Origin: Siphonodentalium dalli
Taxonomy: Eukaryota; Mollusca; Scaphopoda; Gadilida; Siphonodentaliidae
Assembly: GCA_032622095.1 (NCBI GenBank)
Contig: CP136064.1
Coordinates: forward strand, 177,770,247-177,834,246
Length of the DNA: 64,000 nucleotides
Direction: 5' to 3'
Shown: positions 1-12,150 of the stretch, piece by piece
Numbering within the stretch: position 1 is the first letter of the stretch
Layout of the letters: each line of letters begins with the position of its first letter
Position numbers and translations under genes: made by a program
The notes under the pieces: generated by a model
Database searches by the model: none
Told to the model about the DNA's origin: nothing
Seen by the model: only the letters and a program-made list of their open reading frames with translations

Positions 1-35
1 GTTCAAGTATCGGTTTATACAAAAATCTCAGACCA

Positions 36-46
36 GGGGGGGGGGG
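36..46. repeat. Homopolymer G tract (11 G)
   Basis: Uninterrupted run of eleven G in AT-rich sequence. It is the first of eleven G or C tracts of nine or more bases in the window (see the finding on G tracts). Confidence 0.9.
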
Positions 47-224
47 TACTAGGTCTCAGTTGTAGACTATTACCTATAACACACATAATTATTGATTATA
101 TTAAATTTTGTCCAGTTCATAAATAAATATAATCTTTCCTCTACACAATTCCTATTTGGTTAACATAAAGATAAATGCTTCCAAAAAATACATATGTTTC
201 TGTTACCAGAACTTGTACGTTACC

Positions 225-470
225 ACATGGTTCGAATTATGAACAGACCAGACCGACACAGACTTGAATGACAATAAGAAGGCAAACCTTGGTTTACGTA
301 AACCTGAGTTTCAAAAAGACGAGAATACTGACCAGTGCTCCGCAGCATGGTAACACATCGCGATTACCGTGGTTTAGACCTGGTCTAAACTATAGTTTAC
401 TCGAAAACTGGTCCAGACCAGAGACCAGAATTCGGCCGTATGAGTCCGTTTGTGAGAAAATCGTACCGTT
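225..470. repeat. Cluster of short palindromes, remnant of an inverted-repeat element
   Basis: The stretch holds nested palindromes such as GTTTAGACC-T-GGTCTAAAC near 371-389 and CTGGTC-CA-GACCAG near 409-422. It ends in 'gaattcggccg'. Words such as TTTAAACC/GGTCTA and a GGCCGRATTC-like edge also occur in the termini of the 3175-5224 element, so this may be a decayed short relative. The 77-codon open frame across it (268-501) shows no recognisable protein feature. Confidence 0.35.
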
Positions 471-479
471 CGAACTTCA

Positions 480-880
480 TACCACTATAGCAATAAGGTG
501 ATATGGTTCTTTTTGCAGTGCTTGTTTGTTTATTTGTTTAATTGGTGTTTACATCAATTTAAGTCTAAGCTCACATCATGACATCACAGAGGAACAAATT
601 CGTTAATGTTTCTGTTCCACTTTCAGAGAGACTTTTAAATCAGACAGTGGTTCCGCTATGTTATGCCAAAATAAATCGATACATATTGGCAAATATAATG
701 GGTTTTCGCGTTGCCATGACACCCTGAGCGTGGCTTACTTTAGCGATGGCCATATGTCTAGTTCAGGTGGAAAAGTTGGTATATATGGTAGTGGTGATAT
801 TAGGAATGTATCTCACATCATTCGAGTTCCGATCGTCGGTCTGTTCGGACCGTTTCTCCCGAGCTCAACAAAACTTAGGT
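480..880. other. Unassigned interval
   Basis: No gene, RNA or repeat is recognised here. Two overlapping open frames of 62 and 86 codons on the plus strand (658-934) show no known motif and are probably chance. Confidence 0.5.
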
Positions 881-884
881 CGCT

Positions 885-1285
885 TGGCCAACATATCCTC
901 GCGCAAATACGCGCATAATCGACCGATAAAGTGAAATAGGTACACAATGTGATTATTTTATTCTGAAATAAGCAGATACTGGAGTCATGTCCGTTATTTC
1001 GTTTTATTGCGCGGGCCACAATGAAAACACATGTTAAAGAGCGAACACCCGAAAAGTAGTGAGTTGGATTAGATGTGTCATTGTGCGCGAGTTGGCTTAA
1101 ATGGGTCATTGTGCGCACATAATCTGCTTAGTATCGCCTCATTATGAGTCGATAATGTGACTAAATGATCTCATTTCATCACATTATCGACTCAAAATAA
1201 GGCGATTCTCAGCAGATTATCAACCTAAAATAAGTTCTATTTTAGGCAGATAATCTTCGCATTTTAAGGAGAACAGGCTGGCTTG
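885..1285 (-). repeat. Dispersed repeat, copy 1 (internal palindromes)
   Basis: This is the reverse complement of the sequence at about 53480-53850. Shared landmarks are the 'gaggatatgtt' edge, the word 'gttttcac(a)tgtggcccgcgcca', 'gtgcgcacaatg', and a palindrome built on 'tcacattatcgactca'. Within this copy, 1138-1205 folds on itself: GCCTCATTATGAGTCGATAA against its near complement. The central 'cactgtggcccg' module also occurs in the Helitron-like elements at 19.0 and 55.6 kb and at 14.4 kb. No coding capacity is recognised. Confidence 0.7.
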
Positions 1286-1450
1286 ACGATCGGATTTGTC
1301 CAGTTACTAATTGTATTTATTCGGTGTTGGCTTCATTGCCATTTCTTGGCTTAAATACCGTGAACAGTGTGTACACTCTTAGAAAATACTGTCGGTTTGA
1401 CGGTGTCGCATGTCCCATGTCCCATACGTCTGTCGTCTATTTATATTTCA

Positions 1451-1535
1451 CGAACACCCATCTAGATGAATAATAAGTCATTCCAATGTATTTGTATATA
1501 ACTGAATGCGAGAATCCATTTGGTAAAGGACGGGT
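1451..1535 (-). mobile_element. Fragment of TTAA MITE family C
   Basis: Landmarks match, in reverse orientation, the family C copies at 10386, 19949 and 56408: 'gatgaataataa..cattccaatgta' followed by 'ataactgaatgcgagaat' and 'taaaggacgggt'. Both ends are degraded, so no TTAA duplication can be defined. Confidence 0.5.
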
Positions 1536-1770
1536 CAATATTGCCTCACATTGCACCTGTATCGAAAAGCACTCCCGATTTACTGCATACGAAATGCGTT
1601 CGTTAAATTATTCTCTTTGTACATGTTATGTAGTAAACTATATATAATCCGCATATCATAAATGAAAGCGAGTAAATAACCAAATTGAATTGACCGAATT
1701 ATAGCTGTATACAATGTAGCTCTATTTTGATTTTCCTGTTCCCCTAAATACTGTACTATCCTGGAAAGAC

Positions 1771-2080
1771 GGGAGCCTCGTTGGCTCAGTCTATAAGGGG
1801 TCTCTGCTCCAGACCTTCTCGATCTCCAGTGCTGGCGATATGGTTTCAATTCCCGGTGGAGTCATCGCTGACTTTCTATCCTATATCGCTATCTGGGGTA
1901 GTTGCCAGTTACTCGATGATGGTCGGTTGTTTCGCCGGGCACAGTGGGTCATTCCTCCAGCCAATGAAATCACTGCTAGATTTACCTTAGTGCTTCACTC
2001 CACCAATAAAACTGGCAACGTTTGATATAGTACTGGCTGCTGAAAGCGACGTTAAATCCCAATAAATATATCAATAAATC
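1771..2080 (+). mobile_element. tRNA-derived SINE
   Basis: The head resembles a tRNA gene. An A-box-like TGGCTCAGTCTATAAGG starts at 1782 and a B-box-like GGTTTCAATTCCC at 1842, about 60 bp apart, which are RNA polymerase III internal promoter elements. The body ends in 'ctgaaagcgacgttaaatcc' and an A-rich 'aataaat' tail near 2062-2080. A tail of this kind is familiar to me from mollusc tRNA-SINEs; the subfamily cannot be fixed without a library. The two overlapping open frames on the plus strand inside it are incidental. No clear target duplication is seen. Confidence 0.75.
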
Positions 2081-2266
2081 ATGGAACAGTGGAAGGACAG
2101 TGGCACAGTCTGTAAGCCACACACAAGAAACCTCATACCGTTAAAATTACATGAGCCAACCCAAGATGTACCGTAGCGTCTTCATGCTGTCGTCTCTGAT
2201 AATAGAGAGGTTTCGTGGACTCACGGTTAGCAGTAACGACTACGTTTAGCTGCTCATTGTCGTTAA

Positions 2267-2462
2267 CCCTGCCATGACGGGAGCTGTGCTGGTGCAGTTG
2301 AAGACCATGTGCCAGTGCATACTCTTATATGTGCGAGTCTCCCATAGGGAGCATCGCATATATACGAGAATGAAATGGCTTACAAGATAAAGGTAAATAT
2401 TGTTAGGCCAATGCATTCTCTTATATATAAGAGAATGCATTTGCACATGGTTTTCGCAAAAG
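2267..2462 (+). mobile_element. TTAA-target hairpin MITE, family B
   Basis: The left end is TTAA (2263-2266) followed by CCCTGCCATGACGGGAGC, which matches the left ends at 25413, 26638 and 52365. Two hairpins follow. The first (2311-2379) is imperfect with a CTCCC-ATA-GGGAG core. The second (2407-2444) is a nearly perfect 38-bp palindrome. The right end ('ttttcgcaaaa') is truncated relative to other copies, so the right TTAA is uncertain. TTAA targets and CCC-starting termini fit non-autonomous piggyBac-like elements. No transposase is present. Confidence 0.7.
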
Positions 2463-2599
2463 TTAAGTTAATATCGTTATGTAGACTGCAGATAGAGAAC
2501 ATGGTGAATTGGTGGTTTGAATATTACCCGATAAATTCATATTAAGTCGAGTTAGTCGAGCAACCGGAACGGATTTATTAGACAGACTAGACAACAAGG

Positions 2600-2890
2600 A
2601 ATGGCTGATAAATCGTATGCATGCAGTCAGTTTCGCCTTTACACGATCTACATGTAGCATGCAGATTATGTCAGTCTGATAGATATCCAGACTCCATTTC
2701 ATTACTTTCATCTACGTCTGACGACACTCGCATTCTATTTGATTTCAAAGATGAAGGGAAATTCCCTTTTTTGTGTGTGAAAACTCTTCCTCTAACCAAT
2801 TTCCGTGCAATAAAATGCTCGAATCATGTTTGCTTCAATAAACATGCAGAATACAAGTTTCGCCATTCAGATGCTATGAAATAAAGACCA
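2600..2890 (+). other. Unassigned 87-codon open frame
   Basis: An open frame at 2621-2884 has a protein-like second half (residues ILFDFKDEGKFPFLCVK and an NHVCFNKH motif) and stops at TAA. A minus-strand frame overlaps it. I recognise no family. It may be an exon fragment or chance. Confidence 0.15.
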
Positions 2891-4428
2891 ATGTGATGAA
2901 AATATAGCGATAAGCACGCTATAAAATAAATAGTATTGAGCTGTTCCGCGGTCATGTTGCGTCGTCTCTTTATTTAGAATACGCGCTTGACATTTACTAT
3001 ACGATCGAAGTTGTAATGATCCTTATTTGTCACGTGACGTAATGCCCATAGGTTAGGAGAAAATATTATTTTTTTGAATATCTTTGCAAATTCAATTTTA
3101 TTATGTATACCTGTTCTGTCTGATCATTCCCCAATTATCAATAAACGTACATTAGTTTTGAATTTGAACATACAGGCCCGATTCGTCATCTCAGTTTTAA
3201 ACCTGGTCTATGTAAACCTCTAGGTTTAAACCGCCGTGAGTCAGCAAAATCCGTGGGTTATCAAAGCACAGTTGATTCATTCGCACGCGAGCTTTGCTCG
3301 GATATGGACATGTTCCTTCAATATGATTTTTACAACTATCATGTGTGTGTTTTTTTTTTGGCTTGTGGCAATCACAAATACTGGTGTTTTCTACGAATTC
3401 ATTTGAATCGTTCAACGCTTTAATTTGTATACCAAAACCATGCTACTGCATGACCAGATATGCTATACACATATAGTTTGCAATCCTAAACTTATATCGC
3501 TATATGAGTCAAATTTGATAACATATTTTGATGTAGATCATGCTACAAAGCTCTACTCTGGCTCCGCCCATAAATTCCCATAACATTCCACCAGCTCAAA
3601 CCTGGGAACTTTTTGATTTTCTGCACGACGGAAAATTTCTTACATTGAAAAAAAGCAACGCATGTAATATGGTTGCCCACTTCAAACAGTTCTGATGCCG
3701 CTTCTGGTGTGCACTCATAAGCAAATTGCTTTTACTTGACTGACCTCTTGGTCCAGTATTGATTCGATTATGGAGCCTTTATTCAGCGTCAGAGGAGCAT
3801 GCGTCACATTTGCGCACATTATGATCATTTGAACATATTAATTTAAAAAAATATTTAATTAAATTTAAAACAAATAAATATTAATATAAATTTTAAATAT
3901 TGTTTCTTGTTAGATACAATTCCTTACTCAATTTAACAGCACATTTTTTTCATTTTTTGTTAATTAAATTTTCTTATTTTCAAATCAGTTTTAGAACAGT
4001 TGCGAACAGACAAACGGACATACATATATACAGCTCCTACACCCTTTAATATATACAGATATAATTGTAAATACACCAAAGTTTGTCTTTGCGGGTAAAG
4101 CATCGTGTAGAAAATCTATCACAAACAAAGTGATAAACAGCGCGTGAATTAAACTCGTGCTGATAGACATGCCCTTTGTCAAATGATTTAAACCCACATA
4201 GAGATCGGATTAATGGTCAATGAGCGATACTAATTTCCCAATGAATAAATCCAATGAGCGTGCACGTGTTCGGGATAATTTATGATATGTCTTCTTCTTC
4301 TTCCGATTTCAGTCCACCATCAACAGGCTGATGATTATGACTAATTTATTTTGGCAACGACTGGCGATAATTTCTCTTCATGATTAGGGTTTGTGATAAA
4401 ATAATTGATTTGATTTGAATTTGATTTG

Positions 4429-4430
<2 letters not shown>

Positions 4431-4463
<33 letters not shown>

Positions 4464-4943
4464 GAGGTCATGATCAGTTGATTGGATTCTTTACTGGGTC
4501 GATTTGGTTTCTAGGGACGTCCAGCATGGATATAGTTGGTTCATCATCCTGGTCCTGAACTCATCGACTGGAATGATGGTGACTATTTCTGTTGGTATAG
4601 CATTCCATTCTCTTATGGTCCGGGGAAAGAAAGAAAATTTATGGTAATCGTAGTTGGATTGTGGAATTATGTAGCCAGCCGCATTAGTGTGCCTGGATTC
4701 TCTTGTTCTTTTAGCATATTCATCAATTTTTAATGCAACATGTTGATGGTGAATATTGTGCATCATGAATAATCGAGCCTGGTGCCTCCTGGACTGTAAA
4801 GAGTACCATCTCAGATTATCTATCATGTCTGGATGTTCTTCTGTATCTGTTGAGAGCATATCTAGCAGCGCGTCGTTGTACTTTCTCCAATGCATCTACA
4901 TTCTTGTCTGCATATGGGTCCCATACAGCAGTCTGTAACATGG
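4431..4943 (-). pseudogene. 5'-truncated non-LTR retrotransposon (LINE) reverse-transcriptase tail with poly(A)
   Basis: Read on the minus strand, two frames together give the C-terminal end of a LINE ORF2. The first (4938-4816) contains the classic AVWDPY..KNVDALEKVQRRAAR motif. The second (4895-4491) contains DNLRWYSLQSRR..ARL and, near its end, REWNAIPTEIV. The two frames overlap out of register, so there is a frameshift near 4830. The frame stops at 4491 and is followed by a 32-base poly(A) (T run on the plus strand, 4431-4462), marking the element's 3' end. Nothing of the palm domain is left: homology starts abruptly near 4940 beside a small tandem repeat. This is typical of incomplete target-primed reverse transcription. 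It is a dead copy. Family knowledge suggests a CR1/Jockey-like group, but the exact clade is not assignable. Confidence 0.85.
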
Positions 4944-5018
4944 AGCATGTTATAAACAGCGAGCATGTTATAAACATGTTATGAACAGCGAGCATGTTAT
5001 AAAAATGGAGCATGTTAT
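4939..5018. repeat. Short tandem repeat (GAGCATGTTATAAA unit)
   Basis: Four to five imperfect copies of 'gagcatgttataaacagc' lie directly at the 5' truncation point of the LINE tail. No function is evident. Confidence 0.75.
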
Positions 5019-5224
5019 ACCCAATAACCATTACATCGGCTTGTCTTTTGGTCCGATTGGTAAGAGGGTAGTTTGACTGCTTGCTCATATCACCAAATCG
5101 AGTTGTCGATTAGCTGGAAACTGAACGACAGAAACGCCCCTTAGACCCGGTTTGGCTGGACCGCCAATGTAGGTTTAAACCAGGTTTAAACTCGGAGTTT
5201 AAACCCGAGATGACGAATCCGGCC

Positions 5225-6788
5225 ACGGCGTTTGGTCAGTTAAGATACGCGACGCTAACGTGTAGTTTATTCGATCACTTCATGAGATAGCAGTCAAATA
5301 CCGCGGGTGTGTCTTGTATGGATAAGTGAATATTAATTGAATTTGCAGAAAGCTATTCATTGGTCATTCAACACATCGCTCGCTGCGTATTGGCTCAATT
5401 TCTCCCGTTTGAAATCATTTTGACCATGAAAGTTTTTAGATCGTAAGCTGATTGAAATGAAACACGGTCTAATTTTATTTAGACTGCTATTATCCCAATC
5501 GTTGCGTTCTGCATGCGAAACGATGTTATGGCCCCACGTGAGTTTTACGGATGCGAATAGTTATTCGTATCCGTTATTCTATATGTGGGTTGCAAAACCC
5601 CTCTAGTAGAGAAATGTTTGTAACCATAGTAACCGGTTACAAATGCGCAGTATTTTTTGTCAGTGCCAAAGAATAACATATATTGACATTGACGACACCC
5701 GCACAAAAATGTGCTATTCACAATCAAGCCCGACCTCTCGAGTACAAAGAGCATGTTACTTAGATAAGATAATATATCGACAATTTACACCCACTTGGGG
5801 CAGATGCCATACATAATAACATGAAATATACAAGCAATATCAATGCATAACAAATTATATATGAAATTGGTAGACCTATAATAAATAATACAAGTAATTG
5901 TTTTATGCTCTCTCTTCAAAGAATTTCCGTACCATGTTACAGACTGCTGTATATCTTTATTTTCGTTTTTCATAAGAAATATGAAATCACCGTGTTATAA
6001 TAAAGGAACTCAATCAATAGAGTTGCGCTTCGCAAATAGTAAATGTAATAGAATCCGCATAATAAACAATCTGGTTGCTGATCGTCTGATAATTTGTCTC
6101 TGAGTGAAGGATCTTCTGTGGAATAGTAAATCATAGCTTACGTATAGATATGGGAATCATATCTGTATATGAATGGACATACAGTGCGAGTCCCAACGTT
6201 GAGGAATTAAGGGGTAAACAAATGAGAAGAAAAACTTATGGGTGCAAAGTGAAAACTAACCATATAACGGAGTTAACGCATTGCCGGCTGAACATCGAGT
6301 CAACTCCGTTGCCCATTGTGAAGTATTTAGTTGTTTCCCTCCTCGTAACCAACAAAACTCAACTATACGTTAACAGTATGTCGGATGCTGCGGTCGCTAT
6401 TAGTATTCTAGCGAAATTAAACTATCGCGTTTCCTCTATGTCAGACAAGATCAGACATCATAAACAACATTAAAATCTGAGGTGGATAATACGATTGGTG
6501 ACTTGTCTGTTGAAGTATCCGATACGATAAAATATTAATATTCCTTCGTAAAATCTCTGATTTGGCGCGAAACGCGTCTATAATCTCATTATATCGCCCT
6601 AATGGAATGAACAATTCCGCCTCGTTATCGGATTTCGAATAAAACTAAAATACATTGATTTTCTTTTCGCAAGTTCGGCATGATCCAATGTTTAAAATTC
6701 AGATATTGGTAGACGGGTCCGACCTAAGAAATTCTATGCGGTCAGATAATTCGAGAAAGATCGAATTCTGTTCAATGTGTGAGCATTA
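5225..6788. other. Unassigned interval
   Basis: No recognised gene or repeat. The longest open frame (6150-6473, plus, 107 codons) starts MGIISVYEWTY and has a basic, serine-rich end. I recognise no domain and see no splice context, so it is probably chance. Confidence 0.5.
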
Positions 6789-7001
6789 CAGTAATGCCCT
6801 AAATAATTGACTCCTTAAACACAGCAGAATTATGGGTAATTTTTTAGGATTTAGTCGGAAATATGACTTGGTGCCATTCATAGGAAAGCTCTCAGTGAGA
6901 GCTTTCCGATGAATGGCAACAAGCCATATTTCCGACTAAATCCTCCAAAATTACCCATAATTCTGCTGTGGTTAAAGAGTCGATTATTTAGAGCATTACT
7001 G
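6789..7001. mobile_element. Foldback MITE, Tc1/mariner-like (TA target), copy 1
   Basis: The element is flanked by TA (6787-6788 and 7002-7003). Its termini are CAGTAATGCCCTAAATAATT and the inverted complement ending GCATTACTG. The two halves are near-complete complements meeting at 'gaaagctctcagtgagagctttc' (about 6888-6910), so the whole 213 bp folds into one hairpin. A shorter copy lies at 27661-27788. TA target duplication and CAGT-type ends are features of Tc1/mariner non-autonomous derivatives. Confidence 0.85.
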
Positions 7002-7003
7002 TA

Positions 7004-8690
7004 CAGCTGTGCTTTGCTACACGCAGGCTGTATTGTTGGAATCGTGCTGATTGACATCTTCAGATAGGTCCAAGTTCTCCTCGCGTCGATATCATATATT
7101 TCGAGCTATTCATTTGGATTCCTTTACACATATAGAGGACGAATTCCGCGCAATATTGCAATGCCCATGTTTGAAAGACCGGCGAGTCAAATACATAATT
7201 AAATACTATTATTGTAAACCGAATACCATCAAATTATGCGAACATTTTTAACTGTAGACGATGGAAAACATTGAAAAACGTTTCTTTATTCATTAGACGG
7301 GTCCTGATTTTATTCAAAATCTCCTGAGGTATACTATGTAGGTAATGCATTTAAATCCGACATTTGCACAACCATGAGCTGTTCTCAACTGTTTTATTAA
7401 AATATTTGTAATTTTCACCGTGCACCTTTTTTGTATTTTTGCACAGAATTGAAATGCACTGTACATTATATTCCACAACGAGCTGTTGTGTCATACTTGA
7501 CGACTTGAGTGAAAACAAAATTGAATTGTCCTCATCATAATCGTCATCGTCATCACCGTCGTCGTCTTTTCAATCGGCGTTGTCTCTCCATCGTAGTCGT
7601 ATCGGTGTAGTCATCATCATCATCATCGTCTTCTTCTTCTTCTTCTTCGTCATCATTATCTTCATCGTCATCAACATCATGATCGTCAACGCCGTCATGA
7701 GGTTTTGAAACTCATGGATATATAGTTACGACTTCGTTTAGCTATTCGTAGTCGTAAAATTCAAGTAGGACCAACATTAGGAATACTGAATACGGCAATG
7801 TACTCCAGAGGTAAAGATGCGTTTGTTCCAACGATTCATTTAACCGCTGTGCTGTGCTCACATGTGTGTAAATTTCACGAAATGTTGCATGAACAAACCT
7901 ACATTATGTTATATCAACCGCCAAGGGTGCTTATATGTAAGGCAGGTGAATGACGTCATATATTTTTTTCTATATCCATCAGTGATTTTTTAGATCGCGG
8001 GTATGGATTTCGGAATAATTATCACGTGACTTCCGGTTAGCAACAGGGTGGAGATTGCAAAAAAACGCGGAATTGGGAATGAAGCATCGCGATGAAAATG
8101 AAAGTAACTAATTCACAACTTACGAAGAATTCACATGTGATTTAGGTCTATTAATTTCAATTAGACCAATTTCTTTGGTTAGCTTAATGAAAACGAAAAA
8201 CGAAGACACGGGTTCTGACGTCATTTTGGATTTGTGGGCCAGAATTCAGACAAGATTGCACAAACCACGACACGTCTTGTCAAAATGACATTTTCTTCTC
8301 CGTCCTGATCACTGTGTGGTGTTACATAAATTATTCTTGGCGCTATGTCTCCGATAAAAGGCAAATTTGAGGCACAGCATGTGTGGTTGCTCCACTATAC
8401 ATGTCACGTACGATTCATATTAACAACTCGTATATAATTATAATGGTATATGGAATGGCTTGCAGTGCGAGCGGAATGTTTTTTCAAGATCGAATGCAGT
8501 CGTTGATAATGTTGAAGAAATATGCCTATACAGCTTCCAAGATAGAGTATTAAATTCTACAAACATTGTCTTGTCCTCCATCTGTAATTCAGATGTTATT
8601 TTCAACGTCACAATTATTCTGCTCATGGATTGAACTATTACACATACTATAGTCACATGCATTAACAGAAATAACATATGGACATTTTTC
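7004..8690. other. Unassigned interval
   Basis: Apart from the trinucleotide repeat at 7537-7700, nothing is recognised. The small open frames at 7051-7251 (plus) and 8438-8677 (minus) lack identifiable features. Confidence 0.5.
7537..7700. repeat. Imperfect (TCA/TCG/TCT)n trinucleotide repeat
   Basis: About 160 bp of trinucleotide repeat rich in 'catcatcatcgtcttcttct'. On the minus strand one frame would give an Asp/Glu run, but no supporting open frame or exon borders are seen, so it is treated as a microsatellite. Confidence 0.85.
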
Positions 8691-8692
8691 TG

Positions 8693-8815
8693 AAATAAAT
8701 AGGGGATCTACAAATCGTCCCCAGTTTATAGCGGAATTTCCAGACCTAATTTACTGGACGAGTTTTGTAATTTCCGCTATAATCTGGGGACGAATTGTAG
8801 ATTCTATTTATTACA
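8693..8815. repeat. 120-bp foldback repeat
   Basis: The arms 'aataaatagggga-tctacaa' with 'cgtccccagtttatagcgga' and their complement 'tccgctataatctggggacg' with 'ttgtagattctatttatt' pair over about 45 bp on each side of a short loop. It is probably a small MITE. The target duplication is unclear. Confidence 0.75.
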
Positions 8816-10381
8816 GGATCCAAAACATACTTATATCAACAAATGGGACGCGAAACTAACATCGGCTTCTATAAGGCATGCGATGACGTTTCACGTAACA
8901 ATGCGTTGTTTGCCCGCGTAAAGAAATAGTCCCAGATAAATAAAGACTCTTTGGCGTATTTAATGGCGTATATTTAATGACATAACTTTTCATACTCTTC
9001 ATTCATTATACTTTGTTGGAAAATATTGGAAGCCATAGTATTTTGAAACGTAGCGTACGAAACAAACGACAAACCAGAAATCAAAGGTTGGCACTATTTC
9101 CTGTTATTAAGCGAACGTTTAATATCACAATTTATAGAATGGGTTTATTGAATGGAATAAGTGCAGGATCATGTAATAATTAATAATGCATGGATAATCT
9201 TGAACAATTAGATTTTCGCTCTGAACGATCTATCAGATAAAGTACAACCAATTGAGGATATTTGTCCGAGGCTTGATACATGGTGGTCGTGTGGTACATT
9301 AAAATTAATTGAGTGTCTGTATCTTTAATTATTTACATCGCCCGTCTGTGTTACACTAATTCATGTTCGATGATTGACCAACTGTCAATTGGGTCACCGT
9401 TTCATACCCAATAACACAGACCGTAATACGAACACGACGTCGCGAATTGTTGACCTACTCACTAAAAGCGGTCTGCAGAATAATTGGTCGTGCTTTTCAA
9501 AGTTCAGCCGAATTGCATCTGAAGCCAGTTATTTGTATCGATCACGTTATCGTTGGTAAGTGCTTGGAAATCTTATATTGAGCTGACTTAATGCCTTGCG
9601 TGGGCTAGTCTCAAATTCTCGGCAGATTTTGTGAAAATAAATAAGAATACACTGAGCTTTTTATGGGAATAAATTACCCAGGCTATATAAATATAAGAAA
9701 TGAATGCATTGGTGTGTGTTGTTGAGAGATACGGTGTTGTGGTCGTTGTGGCACATTTAGTGAGAACCGCTTCTGGGCTCATACAGCGCTGTATCCCCCC
9801 AATAACACACACCCATTACGTTCGTTTCTTAAATGAAGTTTTGGTAAAAAGACCGAAGAAATTGATACCCTATCGGTTTTGACGGTTGTGACATCTGCGC
9901 TGGTACAGTTATCTTAATTTGGAGCTCTAGATTGGATTTGAATAATCTTTGTTACAGTGCATGCGTATGAAGCCCATAGGGAATGGATAGCATTATGCAA
10001 CAGTTCCGTCCTTTCATTTGTTGGCGCTTAGAGTGAACATGCATTTGTGCCAACTTCGGAGGTTTGTATCATCGTATATACACCATGTCTGATTGACCTC
10101 CGAAAATTTATAAACCTCAGTTAAAAGCCGCTATTGATGGGATACGCTGCGTTGCACTTACATCTCAGACGCCAATCTCTATACATGTATATGACATCAA
10201 CAAAAACTTCTCGGGCATGAGTAGTCCCTACGTGACTATACTTCCTGTACATTTTGAGTTATTATGGACCGTAAACGTGACACAGGTATTGTAGAGGGTT
10301 TTAATTGGAAGTTTCACCAACATATCTCCGCTTGAAGGTCCACGGTCCAATCTGACACCATAAAACTACCTTCGATACGCT
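8816..10381. other. Unassigned interval
   Basis: No gene or named repeat is recognised. A segment near 9740-9810 ('ttagtgagaaccgcttctgg..gctgtatcccccc') and one near 10336-10358 ('aggtccacggtcc') read like dispersed repeat fragments; the latter resembles the inner end of the inverted repeat at 22.1 kb. Confidence 0.4.
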
Positions 10382-10385
10382 TTAA

Positions 10386-10640
10386 CCCTTTCTCCCTTTC
10401 TATAATGAATGGGTCCTACTATTCAGATATAAAAGTATACATTGGAATGGGCTATTATTCATGTGGAGGGGTTTTCATGATACAGTCAGACGAGTATACA
10501 AGTGCTGAATGATTCATATCCATTGGTAAGAATTGTTCGGATAATAAGTTTAACAAACTACATATGGTCGTGTTTTGAACTTATAATCTGAACATTTCCT
10601 ATTGGAACTACTCATCAATGAGTATTTAGTATAGGAAATG
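10386..10640 (+). mobile_element. TTAA MITE family C, copy
   Basis: TTAA lies at both edges (10382-10385, 10641-10644). The left end is CCCTTTCTCCCTTTCTATAA. Internal landmarks 'aagtatacattggaatgg', 'attcatgtggaggggttt', 'gaacattt' and 'actactcatcaatgagta' match the copies at 19949 and 56408 (the latter inverted). It is non-coding. piggyBac-like affiliation is inferred from TTAA and CCC termini. Confidence 0.7.
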
Positions 10641-10644
10641 TTAA

Positions 10645-12150
10645 ACACCTGAATATAATTAGATCGTGTCAATAAATCCATTAATATGAGGTTCTGATTG
10701 TAAAATATCGACTTTCAAAAATGGAATTATTAACAAGTTTTGGATTTGTTTTATAAGACTAGCAAAAAATTCAATGACAGTTGATGAAAAAGAGCGCACA
10801 TTGTACGTGTAGATAATTACGATCCTTTTACTCGTTTTCGACATAAAACAAATGGTTACTGTTGTAGATTTTCTTTTTGCATGTGGCATACGAATGACGG
10901 TGATTACAAACTATTTTTTCCCGTAATTTTGCCACTGAGCCATATCACGACCAAGAACAGAATCAGGTATCAATATGATCGCAGATAAACTGTGTAGATA
11001 AATCAGACAGTGGATTAGATTAAAACAATGCAATGATGTACAAATACAAGAACCCAATTCCACTTGGAGCCAGGAATATAAATTCAATAACTGACTAGTG
11101 TGCAATCAGAACGTATAAAAGTAGTACAAGCTAGATAATAAATAGCAAATAAAGAACACGATATTACCAAGCATCCACGTCGAAACATGTAAAGTAGCTT
11201 TTAAAATCAGATTCTGCAGTGATAAGGTACTTATAATAGTTGATGAATCGCGCATGAACCTTTATCAATGCGTCAAGCTGATGGTCGGGTGGCTGAGATA
11301 GAATGTCATCCCTCACCAAAACCGACAGCCTCGATCCACAAATATTGTTTCTTGTCTTTGAGAGTTAACCTTTCTCATCAATCATGCGTCCAATTTTTGA
11401 AAGCTCAAAGATGTACCTATCTTTCTGAAAGTCGAAACGTGTGAGTGACTTTGGCGAGCTTTGTTGCGAAGCATGCAACAGGCGATTTTTCTTCGGACAG
11501 TGACAATATTTTAAGTCAGAATTAAGTTGATGAACAGGAACAGTTACTGGCAGCTTCCTTACTTCTCGCTCGTTTTTTTTGGTCTTCCGTTTGTGTGGAT
11601 TAACTACTGCAATTTGCTTAATTTGTGATCATATTTCTCAAAGTGAGTTTGGATGAGCGTGTTATAATTGACATCCGCTGTAAAGCGCGAAACTCAGAAC
11701 ATTCCCTTGGAAACAGCCATGATTCAAAGTGTTTGTGAACTTTGTGTAATTAGCGACTTGCTAGTTCAATCGTTTATTGATTCGAAGAGTCATTACGCGA
11801 TATCAAAGGTGTTGATGTGCGATCAGGAAGTTATCAGACAAACGTTACTGTGGGAAACACTCAAAACCAATAATTTGAAACAAGGTTTTCTTGTGAGTGT
11901 CCGGACGACGGTATTACAGCCATGAAATACTACCAAGGAAGTTGATTGTTCATTCAAGGAACATGGACTTGAGGATCGATGTCGGTTCGACTATTTGATG
12001 ATGGCATCAGAGGATATATGAATTCTATTAGTCTTATATTTATTAGAGAGATTACGCTTCTAGCTATTGTACATACGGAGTGTAGGGTTTCTATGGGTGT
12101 ATCCTTGGTAACTGTGTACTACTATATATTCCTGTGTATCGTGTGTGCAG
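10645..12150. other. Unassigned interval
   Basis: No repeat or gene is recognised. Open frames of 64-85 codons at 10659-11105 (minus) and 11668-11925 (plus) show no known motif. Confidence 0.5.

Larger units (their letters stand above)
3175..5224. mobile_element. 2.05-kb element with about 60-bp terminal inverted repeats
   Basis: The left edge GGCCCGATTCGTCATCTC (3175) and the right edge (reverse complement GGCCGGATTCGTCATCTCGG, ending 5224) are inverted copies. Both are followed by TTTAAAC-rich sequence (TTTAAACCTGGT). The interior has no transposase and is interrupted by the LINE tail at 4431-4943. An AT-rich block lies at 3838-3975. It is interpreted as a non-autonomous DNA transposon, superfamily unknown. 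A related edge (GGTCCGATTCGCCTTCTCGG) occurs near 35118. Confidence 0.6.

Noticed and set aside
1781-1990. Functional tRNA gene at the SINE head (also considered at 58735)
   Set aside because: A and B boxes are present but no credible cloverleaf with acceptor stem could be drawn, and a SINE body and tail follow.
7537-7700. Possible acidic Asp/Glu-rich exon on the minus strand
   Set aside because: It is a trinucleotide microsatellite without flanking open frame or splice sites.
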